Source: Kuafuiihalomonas sp039024635
GTDB taxonomy: Bacteria; Myxococcota; Kuafuiibacteriia; Kuafuiibacteriales; Kuafuiibacteriaceae
DNA length: 64,000 nt
Direction of reading: 5' to 3'
Assembly (NCBI GenBank): GCA_039024635.1
Contig: JBCCQA010000015.1
Coordinates: 61,396 to 125,395, forward strand
In this document: positions 24,072 to 32,053 of the stretch, in pieces
Numbering within the stretch: position 1 is the stretch's first letter
How the letters are laid out: each line of letters opens with the position of its first letter
Position numbers and translations under genes: made by a program
Notes under the pieces: model-generated
The model's input: the letters and a program-made list of their open reading frames with translations, nothing else
What the model was told of the DNA's origin: nothing
Database searches by the model: none

Positions 24072-24363
24072 CTGAACGGCCGGAGTCTGGATAATCGACC
24101 CGCTCTTTCAACTCTTTGCCGACCTTGAAGAAGGGCAAGCGCTTGGCGGGAACGTGGATTGTCTCGCCAGTCCTCGGGTTTCTACCAGTGTAGGCATCGT
24201 AGGACTTGCTCGTGAAGCTTCCGAAGCCACGGATCTCGATGCGCTCCCCCCGCTTGAGCGCCTGACTCATCTGATCGAACACCAAGTTGACGACCTGCTC
24301 GGCCCGCTTCTTGGTGATCTTGGCCCGTTCGGCCAGCCGCTCCACGAGTTCGGATTTGTTCAC
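24007..24363 (-). CDS. HU/IHF-family DNA-bending protein
   Basis: 118 residues. The N-terminal 92 residues match the HU/IHF fold closely: MNKSELVERLAERAKITKK, RGERIEIRGFGSFTSKSYDAYTGRNPRTGE and IHVPAKRLPFFKVGKELKERV, with the Pro residue that intercalates at DNA kinks. IHF-beta is the closest sense of it. A polar tail of about 25 residues (DSGRSGDEPDEQ...) is added, and this tail shares its bases with the start of mnmA. A divergent tRNA-Arg is 58 bases upstream. Confidence 0.9.
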   Translation of the reverse strand: MNKSELVERLAERAKITKKRAEQVVNLVFDQMSQALKRGERIEIRGFGSFTSKSYDAYTGRNPRTGETIHVPAKRLPFFKVGKELKERVDYPDSGRSGDEPDEQEPPSVRSASGESGG

Positions 24364-24420
24364 GCCTGCCGCTCCCGGCGCCGCGGGGCGCCCTCCTTGG
24401 CCGGGGTCTTCCCGGCATGC

Positions 24421-24494
24421 CGCCCCCGACAGGGTTCGAACCTGTGGCCTACGGTTTAGGAAACCGTCGCTCTATCCAGCTGAGCTACGGGAGC
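24421..24494 (-). tRNA. tRNA-Arg (anticodon CCT)
   Basis: 74-base cloverleaf on the minus strand, 24494 to 24421. Acceptor GCTCCCG pairs with CGGGGGC through one wobble pair, with discriminator G. The D arm is TAGCTCAGCTGGATAGAGC, the anticodon stem ACGGT/ACCGT encloses TTCCTAA (anticodon CCT), and the T arm is ACAGGTTCGAACCCTGT. CCA is not encoded. CCT reads AGG Arg codons, rare in GC-rich genomes. Confidence 0.95.
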
Positions 24495-24556
24495 TTGGGT
24501 CGGGCGTAGCTTGGCGCGTTTTCCAAGTCAATCCCAGCACATATGGAACGCACGCC

Positions 24557-25081
24557 TCAGTATTCGACCAGCGAGAAGGAGGGGACGGAGAGCTTGGTGC
24601 GACCCTTTAGGAAGCTCAGCTCGACCATGAACGCTGCCTCGATTGGGTCGGCCCCAGCATGGCGAACCAGCTCGGTAGCGGCGCTCATGGTGCCTCCGGT
24701 GGCGAGCAGGTCGTCGATGACCACGACCCTCTGGCCGGCCTGAAGATCCTCTTGATGCACTTGGAGACGATCTGTCCCGTACTCGAGCTCGTAGGACCGC
24801 TCATGGGTGTTACGGGGCAGTTTGCCCGGCTTTCGTACCAGAACGGCGCCGATGCCGAGCCGAAGTGCGAGGGGTATGGCAAACAGGAAACCCCGAGACT
24901 CGATGCCGGCCACCGCATCGACCTTCAGCCGCGCATAGCGCTCGGCGAAGGCGTCCACGACCCGGGCCAAAGTCGGCCCGTGGGCAAGGACCGGCGTAAT
25001 GTCTTTGAACAAGATGCCGGGCTTCGGAAAATCCGGAACGTCGGCGATCTTGCTTCGCAACAGGTCGGACACGCCGCTCAT
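24557..25081 (-). CDS. apt: Adenine phosphoribosyltransferase
   Basis: 174 residues, the usual length. It makes AMP from adenine and PRPP. The PRPP-binding motif is RVVVIDDLLATGGTMSAA, and the N-terminal IPDFPKPGILFKDITP-type segment is present as VPDFPKPGILFKDITPVL. AGIESRGFLFAIPLALRLG completes the signature. The gene stands between tRNA-Arg and the NlpD-like gene, all on the same strand. Confidence 0.97.
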   Translation of the reverse strand: MSGVSDLLRSKIADVPDFPKPGILFKDITPVLAHGPTLARVVDAFAERYARLKVDAVAGIESRGFLFAIPLALRLGIGAVLVRKPGKLPRNTHERSYELEYGTDRLQVHQEDLQAGQRVVVIDDLLATGGTMSAATELVRHAGADPIEAAFMVELSFLKGRTKLSVPSFSLVEY

Positions 25082-25144
25082 AGTGGCTTCGGCTAGCTCG
25101 CTCGAACCTCACTCCGCAAGTCCTGCTCCGCGTCCCAGGCGTTC

Positions 25145-25921
25145 TCAGGGCAAACGGAGGAGTGGGTTTACCGGTTCTCCCTCTCGAACCTCGAAGTAGA
25201 GGTAAGCCACCCCGGTACCTTGGTCGCCGACCCGTCCGATCCCCTCGCCCCGCTTCACCTTCTTGCCCTCGACCACGCACACCGATTGGTTACGACCGTA
25301 CAGGGTCAAGCGCCCGCCTTGACCCTCGATGACGATGAGCTGACCAAAGCCAGGCTGCTCTCCGACGAAGACCACGCGCCCGTCTTCGGCCGAGCGCACC
25401 GGCGAACCCAGAGGCGCCGCGATGTCGATACCGCGATGGGGAAGGCCGTCTTTCTGACCGAAGCGCGCCAAGAGGACCCCATCGACCGGCCACTGCAAAC
25501 CATGGACGGAGGTTGGCCCCCGGTCGCGACCGAACCCGCAGCCTTCGATCCGGACCGCCGACGCCGCCCGCGGTCCGCGGTCGAGGGGCCCGGGCCCGGA
25601 CAGAGGCCTCTCCCCCGGAATCAACAGCTCTTGGCCCACCTGAAGGCCCGTTGGGTCACGGATTTGGTTGAGCGCCATCAGAGCGTCGAGCTCGACCTGG
25701 TAGCGGAGGGCAATTCGGTAGAGGTTCTCACCGGAGGCGACGACGTGGATTCGGTGCCGTGCCCGGAGCGCCGGCCTTGCCACGGGCTCGGGGACTCGGG
25801 GACCGCAGGCGCTCGAGCCCATTCCGATGCCCAGGAGCGTGAGCCTCAGGAGGGATCGAAGCGGGGCAGGATCGGCCCGCAGTCTTCCGAAGGCTCTCGG
25901 ACGCACCCCTCCAGGCTCCAA
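25145..25921 (-). CDS. nlpD: NlpD-like lipoprotein: LysM plus catalytically degenerate LytM domain
   Basis: 258 residues. A lipobox ends in MGSSACGP; the start at 25921 is ATG, but it overlaps surE by about 75 bases and a later start is possible. A LysM domain follows (HVVASGENLYRIALRYQVELDALMALN). The C-terminal LytM/M23 fold starts FGQKDGLPHRGIDIAAPLGSPV. The usual second His of the zinc site is missing: TLYGRNQSV in place of TLYGHLS, and AYLYFEV in place of HLHFEV. That is the pattern of NlpD/EnvC activators of cell-wall amidases, not of active endopeptidases. It sits next to surE, as nlpD does in enterobacteria. Confidence 0.8.
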   Translation of the reverse strand: MEPGGVRPRAFGRLRADPAPLRSLLRLTLLGIGMGSSACGPRVPEPVARPALRARHRIHVVASGENLYRIALRYQVELDALMALNQIRDPTGLQVGQELLIPGERPLSGPGPLDRGPRAASAVRIEGCGFGRDRGPTSVHGLQWPVDGVLLARFGQKDGLPHRGIDIAAPLGSPVRSAEDGRVVFVGEQPGFGQLIVIEGQGGRLTLYGRNQSVCVVEGKKVKRGEGIGRVGDQGTGVAYLYFEVREGEPVNPLLRLP

Positions 25922-26655
25922 CTCTTCAGATCGTCTGCCAAGACCCGTCGGTTGGTCGTGTCCACATCCATGGGCGTCACGGACACCAGGCCGTTGGCCA
26001 CGGCGTTGCAGTCGCTACCCGGCAGATCCCGATGCTGCACTGGCACGCCGCCGATCCAATAGTAGGGCGCGCCGCGAGGATCGTCTCGACGCTCGACGTG
26101 ATGCCGAAAATGGCGGTGGCCCTGGAAAGTCATCTGATAGCGCTCGGCCGAACCCGGCGGGACGTTCACGTTGAGCAGGGTGTCGGGGGGCAGCCCGTCG
26201 CTCAGGATTCGCTCGGCCAGCCGGGCCGCGAAGGCGGCCGAGCCCTCGAAACCGCCTTCTTTGGGGTCCGTGGCCGAGATGGCGAAGGCGGCCAGGCCCA
26301 TCAAGGTCCCCTCCATCGCGCCGCCGACCGTGCCCGAGTAGTGCACATCGAAGCTGAGGTTCGGGCCCGCATTGATCCCCGAAGCCACCAGGTCCGGTCT
26401 TCGTGGGAGGTACTCGTGGATGGCGAGGTAGACGGCGTCGGCCGGCGTCCCCTGGACGGACACCCAGCGGGGTAGAAGCGCGTGGCCTCGAAGCGGCGCG
26501 TGGAGGCTTATCTGATGCGACACCCCGGACTGGTTTCGGTCCGGCGCCACGACCCAGACCTCCCCGACGGGATCTAGGCCCGAAGCCAATGCCTTGATGC
26601 CTGGCGCATGGATTCCGTCGTCATTGGTCACCAGGATCAGGGGACGTTCGCTCAC
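25846..26655 (-). CDS. surE: 5'/3'-nucleotidase SurE
   Basis: 269 residues from GTG 26655 (VSERPLILVTNDDGIHAPGI). The catalytic Asp pair TNDDG, APDRNQSGVSHQIS, VQGTPADAVYLAIHEYLP and SGINAGPNLSFDVHYSGTVGGAMEG are all diagnostic. SurE removes phosphate from nucleoside monophosphates, including in stationary-phase survival. Its 3' end overlaps the NlpD-like gene start. The family is about 250 residues, so length is normal. Confidence 0.96.
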   Translation of the reverse strand: MSERPLILVTNDDGIHAPGIKALASGLDPVGEVWVVAPDRNQSGVSHQISLHAPLRGHALLPRWVSVQGTPADAVYLAIHEYLPRRPDLVASGINAGPNLSFDVHYSGTVGGAMEGTLMGLAAFAISATDPKEGGFEGSAAFAARLAERILSDGLPPDTLLNVNVPPGSAERYQMTFQGHRHFRHHVERRDDPRGAPYYWIGGVPVQHRDLPGSDCNAVANGLVSVTPMDVDTTNRRVLADDLKSWSLEGCVREPSEDCGPILPRFDPS

Positions 26656-26686
26656 CGCAGCACGCTCGGCGGGGCTTCGAGCGGAG

Positions 26687-27421
26687 TCAATCGGATGTCC
26701 GGGGACGAAAGAAGCGAAGCAGATCGTAGCCCACACCGACACCGACGTACGGTGTGTGCACAAAGCTCGTATACACCTCGTCCAAGTAGTCTTCCAGGTC
26801 GTCGGCGAAGGCGCGACTGAGCCGCGCGCGGGGCTCGTCCCCTCTGGGCTCCACCGAGTTGGAGGCCTCAACGGTGGTCACGAATCCCAAGCCAACCCGC
26901 ACGGCCAAGCCGTTCTTCCACTCCCAACGATGTGAAATCTCGAAGCCCAGCAGGTGAAGAGTAGAGGCGACGTCGAACTCGGTCGAGCCCCCCAACGGCA
27001 CCGCTTGCCCCAAGGCTGCCCCCAAAAGCGCGGCGCCGTTTGTCGCTCCTCCCAAGGTGGCCAGCATGTAGCCCGCATCGATGCTCCAGTCGTAGCGACG
27101 GAAGGGCCGCCAACCAGCGTGCAGTCGCCAGATCAAAGAAGACTGCAGGGTGTCGACGATGACCTGACTAGTCTCGTCGTTGTAGTCGCCGATCTCTTGG
27201 GAGACGGCATCGATCAGCTCCACGTAGGCACTGGGAACGACGCCCAAAGAGGTCCAAGCCCGGATGCGGTGAGGGAACTCGGCTTCGATGCGCGCACCCA
27301 CATGGAGCGGGATGTCTGTGGAAAGCTCGGCCCACAGTCGCCAAGGTGGCGAATTGGCCTCTGCCGCGCTGGCGGTATCCGTTTGTCCCAGCACGCTGGC
27401 TAGGACAAGAGCCGCGATCAA
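26687..27421 (-). CDS. Putative outer-membrane beta-barrel protein, unknown
   Basis: 244 residues. A signal peptide (MIAALVLASVLGQTDTASAA) precedes alternating hydrophobic strands such as WRLWAELSTDIPLHVGARIEAEF and YMLATLGGATNGAALLGAALG, then GLAVRVGLGFVTTVEAS, ending FVHTPYVGVGVGYDLLRFF. The final aromatic-rich strand is typical of barrels. Its ATG overlaps the stop of the thioredoxin-ApbE gene (ATGA), so it is translated as part of that cluster. No homologue recognised by name. Confidence 0.65.
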   Translation of the reverse strand: MIAALVLASVLGQTDTASAAEANSPPWRLWAELSTDIPLHVGARIEAEFPHRIRAWTSLGVVPSAYVELIDAVSQEIGDYNDETSQVIVDTLQSSLIWRLHAGWRPFRRYDWSIDAGYMLATLGGATNGAALLGAALGQAVPLGGSTEFDVASTLHLLGFEISHRWEWKNGLAVRVGLGFVTTVEASNSVEPRGDEPRARLSRAFADDLEDYLDEVYTSFVHTPYVGVGVGYDLLRFFRPRTSD

Positions 27422-28788
27422 GGGTTCACCGGTCGACCTGTGGAACGCACTCCTTCGAGCGTGCTGAAGATGGCCACTCGAGTCACAAAGACCACGTCGA
27501 CACTGGGCGTGCGACGGGCGAAGTCCAGGCCCGCTTCCGTACCCATGACGAATAGACCGGTCGCCAGGGCGTCGGCCATGGCCGCGTCCCGGGTCACCAC
27601 GGTCACCGAGCCCTCGAAGGCAGGCGGCCTGCCCGTCCGCGGATCGAGGATATGACCGATGGTCCGCCCTGCGATGGTGCGGGTACGAAAGTAGTTCCCG
27701 CTGGTCGCCAGAGCCACATCATCGACCGCCAGGCGCGCCGCCACCGAGGACGGGGCAAATGGATCGGCCAGCTCCACGACCCGCGGCCCGCCGCCGGCAA
27801 GGCGACCTCGGACCCGGATGTCTCCTCCGATGTTGACGAGAATGTGCTCGTAGCCCCGCCGTTCCAACTCCAAGAAGATGCTGTCGATGATCCAACCCTT
27901 GGCCACCCCGGCGATCCCGAGAGCCACACCGTCGCGGTCGAAGCTCAGCACGTCTTGGCTGCGTTGGACGTGCTCAACACCTACACGATGCAGAGCCTCC
28001 TCGAGTTCGGCCTCGCTGGGCATGCGTCCTCTTGTCTCTGCTTCGGACCACAGCTCTCCGAGCGGTCGCCAAGTGATGTCGAAGGCTCCGCCCGTCGCGC
28101 TGCTGACTCCGAGGGCTCCGTCGATGATGGCGGCCAGCGTGTCGGATAGGTGGACGGGATTCCTGGCTGCGTTCCGGTTGAGCTTCGAAATCTCGGAGGA
28201 TTCCTGCCACTCGGACAGCCGAGCCTCCATGGTCTTGGTCATGGACCGCACGGTAGCGAGGTCTTTCGCCACCGCCTCCGCTCGGTGAGGAGGGGCAGCA
28301 AGCACGACGTAGTAGCTGGTCCCCAGCTCCACGCCTTTGTCACTGAAGTGCTCGAGCTTTGGGGTCGTCTTTCGCTTGGGCTCTGGGACTTGCTCGACCC
28401 GCGTGAAGGGCCCGAAGTCCTCATCGTCGAGAAGAAATATGCTGGGCGTGCCATGGACGTGGAAGCGGTCCGCCACCTCGCCATCGGCGTCGACCAAGAC
28501 CGTCGGAAAGTCCAAGTTGTACTTGTCGCAGTGGTCCTTGGTGCGCGCGGCCTCGGTCCCGCTCAACACGTACAGGACCGGGACTTCGGGATGAGCGCGA
28601 GACCAAGCGGAGAGCGCTGGAAGCTCGCTGATGCAGACTCCGCACCAAACGGTGGCAAAGACCACCAAGGTCGCCTCATCCTCCGCTACCAACTCCTGGA
28701 AAGGGATCGGCGACGCGCCGAGAGGCCGTGCCTCCAGCCCTTGGAGCTGAATGGCCGCGGCGAAGGCCAAGAGCGCGGGCGTCACCAT
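27418..28788 (-). CDS. Thioredoxin-like domain fused to ApbE FAD:protein FMN transferase
   Basis: 456 residues. A signal peptide (MVTPALLAFAAAIQLQGLEA) precedes a thioredoxin-like domain with CGVC at 49-52 in TVWCGVCISELPAL and cis-Pro in HGTPSIFLL. Residues about 155-450 are ApbE: ISKLNRN, GGAFDITWRPLGELW, GIAGVAKGWIID, NIGGDIRVRG, SGNYFRTRTI..., GHILDPRTGRPP, and DALATGLFVMG. ApbE transfers FMN from FAD to Thr or Ser in periplasmic proteins. In many bacteria ApbE and a TlpA-like protein are separate neighbours; here they are one chain. The DUF3570 and DUF4266 genes directly upstream are known partners of this pair. Confidence 0.88.
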   Translation of the reverse strand: MVTPALLAFAAAIQLQGLEARPLGASPIPFQELVAEDEATLVVFATVWCGVCISELPALSAWSRAHPEVPVLYVLSGTEAARTKDHCDKYNLDFPTVLVDADGEVADRFHVHGTPSIFLLDDEDFGPFTRVEQVPEPKRKTTPKLEHFSDKGVELGTSYYVVLAAPPHRAEAVAKDLATVRSMTKTMEARLSEWQESSEISKLNRNAARNPVHLSDTLAAIIDGALGVSSATGGAFDITWRPLGELWSEAETRGRMPSEAELEEALHRVGVEHVQRSQDVLSFDRDGVALGIAGVAKGWIIDSIFLELERRGYEHILVNIGGDIRVRGRLAGGGPRVVELADPFAPSSVAARLAVDDVALATSGNYFRTRTIAGRTIGHILDPRTGRPPAFEGSVTVVTRDAAMADALATGLFVMGTEAGLDFARRTPSVDVVFVTRVAIFSTLEGVRSTGRPVNP

Positions 28789-30014
28789 GCCGTCTCCACC
28801 CCGGTATTCGCGCCGCCTGCGAATAGACCATCACTTCGAGCGAAGCCGTAGACAGAAGCACGAACCGCCCAGGCCAGACGAGCCGCGGTTCGGACCGGAA
28901 AGCGCAGCTGGATACCTGGACTGTGGGTCGTGAACGTAGCCAAGTCCGAGTCCTGGGTCGCAAAGACGCCCTCGGGGAGTCGGGCCCGCTGAACGTCGAC
29001 CCTTCTGAACAGCTCCGCCGCCTCCTGACCGTCGATGAAGAAGCGGGTCCCGTCCTGCCAGGAGAAGCGATACCAAAGCCGTATCGACGCTTCACCCTTC
29101 TGAAACAAAGAAAACTGCGCCTGAGGCTGCAGGCTGAAGTGCTGAATGCTCCAGTCGTCGATGTAGCCGCTGAAGTCGGCACCCAAGCCGATGCCCACGT
29201 TGGGCGAGTAGCGAACACGGAGGTTGGCCTGAAGGCGGCTTCGGTCATCGGGCAGCCTCTCCTGCACGAGCTGAACGTCGGGCGCAAGACGAGGATCGGA
29301 GAGTTGCTCCTCCATTCCGCCGACGTACTGGAGGGTGTTGTACAGTCGGCCCCATTGTCTCGCTGCCTGAATGCTCATGGTGGTCAGCCAGCTCTTGGAC
29401 CAAAACTGCGACCAACCCAGCATCGCAGTTGCCGTATACTGCTCAGGTCGGTCGGAAGGTTGGTTGTCGAAGTTGGCCCACCAGGGCCATGAGAAGCGAA
29501 AGCTCGTGTTTGCGAAGACGCTCGCGTTGCCGTGGGCCAGTTCGCGAACGACGTCGAAGTTGGGGCCTACGGACACGAAGCCATCCTGGTGGTGGTAGAA
29601 GAAGCCTGGTGACCAGGTCCACGGTCCGCCTCCAGGGTTGAGCGAGACGGTAATCGAGCTGTCGAGCGTAATGACGTTGGGCGTGGCCGAAGCCACGGTG
29701 GAACCGGCGGGAAGTGGATTCTCGAAGTCGTTCTCAATGTAGGACAGGACACCATTCAAGCGAATCTGAGCGTGCTCTCCCGAGGCTAGATCTATGTCGA
29801 GACCAATGCCGCCGTACTGAAAAGACTCGGAACGAAACTGGTTGCCGGCCGTTCCATCGCCTGGGTCGCCCTGACCAAAGGCGTAGACGTCGAGCGCGAT
29901 CTTGTTCTTTCGGGGACCCTGAAAGTCGAGGCGCTCACCCAAGCTAGGCGTTTGAGCCTCGGCGACGCCCGTGGTCGCCAGGAGAAGAAGCGGTCCGATG
30001 ATGGAACGCTTCAT
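28782..30014 (-). CDS. DUF3570-like outer-membrane barrel protein
   Basis: 410 residues from ATG 30014, which overlaps the lipoprotein stop (ATGA). The signal peptide ends VAEAQ. The rest is a large beta-barrel with regular strand alternation; the segment ERLPDDRSRLQANLRVRYSP followed by a GYIDDWSIQHFSLQPQ pattern fits DUF3570 by memory. It ends in an aromatic residue (GVETAW), like typical BAM substrates. The downstream thioredoxin-ApbE gene overlaps its stop. It may house or export a flavinylated or redox substrate; function is not established. Confidence 0.75.
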   Translation of the reverse strand: MKRSIIGPLLLLATTGVAEAQTPSLGERLDFQGPRKNKIALDVYAFGQGDPGDGTAGNQFRSESFQYGGIGLDIDLASGEHAQIRLNGVLSYIENDFENPLPAGSTVASATPNVITLDSSITVSLNPGGGPWTWSPGFFYHHQDGFVSVGPNFDVVRELAHGNASVFANTSFRFSWPWWANFDNQPSDRPEQYTATAMLGWSQFWSKSWLTTMSIQAARQWGRLYNTLQYVGGMEEQLSDPRLAPDVQLVQERLPDDRSRLQANLRVRYSPNVGIGLGADFSGYIDDWSIQHFSLQPQAQFSLFQKGEASIRLWYRFSWQDGTRFFIDGQEAAELFRRVDVQRARLPEGVFATQDSDLATFTTHSPGIQLRFPVRTAARLAWAVRASVYGFARSDGLFAGGANTGVETAW

Positions 30015-30220
30015 TGGCATCCGCAGGAGCCGACGGCGGCGCCACCAAAGCCTCCAAAAGCGCCTTCCCGAGCCGCCTCGACCTTGTTGCGAATGAAGAC
30101 GACTCGGCCATCGGCGTCGAGCTTCATGCAGGGATGAGAGAGCCGCTCCCGTTGGTAGAACTTGGTGGTGTTGCAGCCAGCGAGGACGCCGAGGGCACCC
30201 AACAGAACGATGAGCCGCAT
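30011..30220 (-). CDS. DUF4266-like small lipoprotein
   Basis: 69 residues. Lipobox LAGC (MRLIVLLGALGVLAGCNTTK) is followed by RERLSHPCMKLDADGR, a conserved-looking middle and the tail REGAFGGFGGAAVGSCGCQ, which ends in a CGC motif. The RE.A.GG...GCGC pattern is typical of DUF4266. It overlaps the DUF3570 gene by four bases and begins the cluster. The terminal Cys pair could be a redox or metal site served by the thioredoxin domain of the fusion. Confidence 0.78.
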   Translation of the reverse strand: MRLIVLLGALGVLAGCNTTKFYQRERLSHPCMKLDADGRVVFIRNKVEAAREGAFGGFGGAAVGSCGCQ

Positions 30221-30277
30221 CGTGCCCGGACGATAGTCATAGCGAGACGGGAAAAGAACCGCGCCTTGGCGAAATTT

Positions 30278-30907
30278 TCACTCGGTTCCGTACAGCCTGT
30301 CGCCCGCATCGCCCAGGCCAGGGACGATATAGGCGTTTCGATCGAGTCGTTCGTCGATGGATGCAGTGACGATGGGAAGGGAAGGAAAGGCGGCTTGCAG
30401 CGTTCCGAGCCCTTCCGGCGCCGCCACGAGGCAGACGAAACGAAGGTCCTTCGCTCCGGCCTCCTTCAGCATCGTCAGAGCCGACACGGCGGAGTGCCCG
30501 GTCGCCAGCATCGGGTCGACGACGATGGTCGTTCGTGATTCGAGGTCGGTTGGGGCCTTCATGAAATAGACTTCGGGACGATGGGTGACCTCGTCCCGGC
30601 GAAGGCCGATATGGGCGACTTCGGCCTCGGTCACGAGATCGAGCATTCCATCGGCCAGGCCAAGACCCGCCCGCAGGACGGGCGCCACGACGGGTGGGCG
30701 CCCGACCAGACAAGGCGCCTCCGTCGTGGCCACTGGGGTTCGAATGGATCGAGTGGACAGTCTCAAGTCTCGTGTCGCTTCGAAGCACAGCAGGCCGCCG
30801 ATCTCGCGAAGAAGCCTCCGGAACTCGGAGCTCGGGCAAGTCTCCTCGCGCATGAGGGTGAGTTTGTGCTGGACCAGAGGGTGGTCGAGGACGCGGACCG
30901 TCACCAC
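30278..30907 (-). CDS. upp: Uracil phosphoribosyltransferase
   Basis: 209 residues. It converts uracil and PRPP to UMP. VRVLDHPLVQHKLTLMREE at the start, PVLRAGLGLADGMLDLVTEA, and the PRPP loop TTIVVDPMLATGHSAVSAL are diagnostic, with the C-terminal YIVPGLGDAGDRLYGTE. Length and end match the family. It is divergent from the small ORF at 31000 across a 92-base region containing an AT-rich inverted repeat. Confidence 0.96.
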   Translation of the reverse strand: MVTVRVLDHPLVQHKLTLMREETCPSSEFRRLLREIGGLLCFEATRDLRLSTRSIRTPVATTEAPCLVGRPPVVAPVLRAGLGLADGMLDLVTEAEVAHIGLRRDEVTHRPEVYFMKAPTDLESRTTIVVDPMLATGHSAVSALTMLKEAGAKDLRFVCLVAAPEGLGTLQAAFPSLPIVTASIDERLDRNAYIVPGLGDAGDRLYGTE

Positions 30908-30980
30908 GAAAGTGACGCCTCGGCTCGCAGCCCGCGGTCAACCGACCCCTTGCCGCTCTTCCTTGCGATCTCCAGGATAT

Positions 30981-31000
30981 CTGAACATATTTTCAGTTCA
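30981..31000. promoter_or_regulatory. AT-rich inverted repeat between divergent genes
   Basis: TGAAC (30982-30986) and GTTCA (30996-31000) are perfect inverted arms around ATATTTTCA, and nested CTGAA/TTCAG arms at 30981/30992 also pair. This is the most AT-rich patch for several kb, in the promoter region shared by upp and the small plus-strand ORF. It could be an operator or a promoter. The right arm ends on the A of the ORF's ATG. Confidence 0.4.
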
Positions 31001-31209
31001 TGAGCTACCAGGAATGTTGGAGCGTGGTCCGGGTCGAAGGCGGCTACGCGGCGGCTCGATTCGGTCGAGGTGGGATCTACGGAGGCCAGTGGCAGATCTT
31101 GGGATGGCTGCAGGACCGGCCCAGCGACTACAAGTCCGCCTACCAGCACGGTACGGCGGTGGAGGGTCCCCATGGGTTCGCGGCCCGCCTTTTTCCCAAA
31201 CTACGTTGA
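31000..31209 (+). CDS. Hypothetical 69-residue protein
   Basis: MSYQECWSVVRVEGGYAAAR begins a soluble, Gly/Trp/Tyr-rich protein, with GRGGIYGGQWQILGWLQDRP in the middle and a basic C-terminus. It has no signal peptide or membrane helix and no clear ribosome site, and the A of its ATG ends an inverted repeat. It has an aromatic, evenly folded look and fills an otherwise empty interval. I do not recognise a family; it may be spurious. Confidence 0.4.
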   Translation: MSYQECWSVVRVEGGYAAARFGRGGIYGGQWQILGWLQDRPSDYKSAYQHGTAVEGPHGFAARLFPKLR

Positions 31210-31255
31210 GGCCAAGCGCTGGTATGCCGGGCTCCAGAGGCATTCGAATGGACGC

Positions 31256-32053
31256 TCAGGACCGGGGACAGCGGGGGTTCTTTCCAGCTCTTCGAGCAGC
31301 TTGAAAGGTCGCCTTCACATCGCTCTGCATCTCGGTGAGATACCTCGCCCGGCGGTTCGGGTCGGGATGGGTCGAAAGGAACTCGGGCCCTCCGCTCCCT
31401 CGCGACGCCATCTTCTGCCACAGCTTCGGCGCCCCCGATGGGTCGAAGCCCGCCCGGGCCAGGAGCTTCAGGCCCACGACGTCGGCCTCCTCTTCTTGGG
31501 TCCGGCTGTGGGGTAGAGCGACACCAAACTGAAAGCCAAGACCTAGACCCGCCATCACCAGCTGACCCGTCTCGTCGTTCTCGGCGTTGATGACCGAACC
31601 CAGAAGGGCCGAGACCCCCGACGCAGCCGACTGCTGGCTCACCCGCTCGTTGCCGTGCTGTTCGATGACGTGGCCGATCTCGTGGCCCATGACCGCCGCC
31701 AGCTGGTCCTGGTCCTGGGCAAAGTCGATCATACCTGAGTAGACGCCGATCTTGCCTCCCGGAAGGGCGAAGGCGTTCACCTGGTCGCTCTCGAAGACGA
31801 CCACCTCCCACTGTTGATTTCGATCGAGCCCGCCGGCCGCGAGGAGCGCGTTCGCGATGCACCGAACGTAGCCGCTCTCCTTGCTCGTCGTGGCCTGGGT
31901 CGGTTCCTGCGCCTTCATCTGTACGAAGGCCTCGGCGCCGAGCTGGGACATCTGCCCCTCCGGGAAAAGGAGCAGCTGCTTCCGGCCGGTCGAAGACGTG
32001 GCGCAGGCGGCCCCGAGAGCAAGGCCGAACGCGACGAGAACGCGCCTCACCAC
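31256..32053 (-). CDS. M48-family zinc metalloprotease lipoprotein
   Basis: 265 residues from GTG 32053; a second GTG at 32050 would give a GTGA overlap with the upstream gene and may be the true start. A lipobox (ALGAAC) anchors the protein. The catalytic helix MGHEIGHVIEQHG holds HExxH, and a third ligand Glu is in RTQEEEADVVGLKLLARAGFDP. FALPGGKIGVYSGM precedes it. This is the soluble M48C-like group that includes periplasmic quality-control proteases (BepA, LoiP). It should act at the inner face of the outer membrane. Confidence 0.9.
   Translation of the reverse strand: MVRRVLVAFGLALGAACATSSTGRKQLLLFPEGQMSQLGAEAFVQMKAQEPTQATTSKESGYVRCIANALLAAGGLDRNQQWEVVVFESDQVNAFALPGGKIGVYSGMIDFAQDQDQLAAVMGHEIGHVIEQHGNERVSQQSAASGVSALLGSVINAENDETGQLVMAGLGLGFQFGVALPHSRTQEEEADVVGLKLLARAGFDPSGAPKLWQKMASRGSGGPEFLSTHPDPNRRARYLTEMQSDVKATFQAARRAGKNPRCPRS

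Noticed and set aside
30981..31000. LexA-like SOS box reading of the GAAC...GTTC repeat
   Set aside because: The nine-base spacing does not fit the usual GAAC-N4-GTTC box, and no SOS gene is adjacent.
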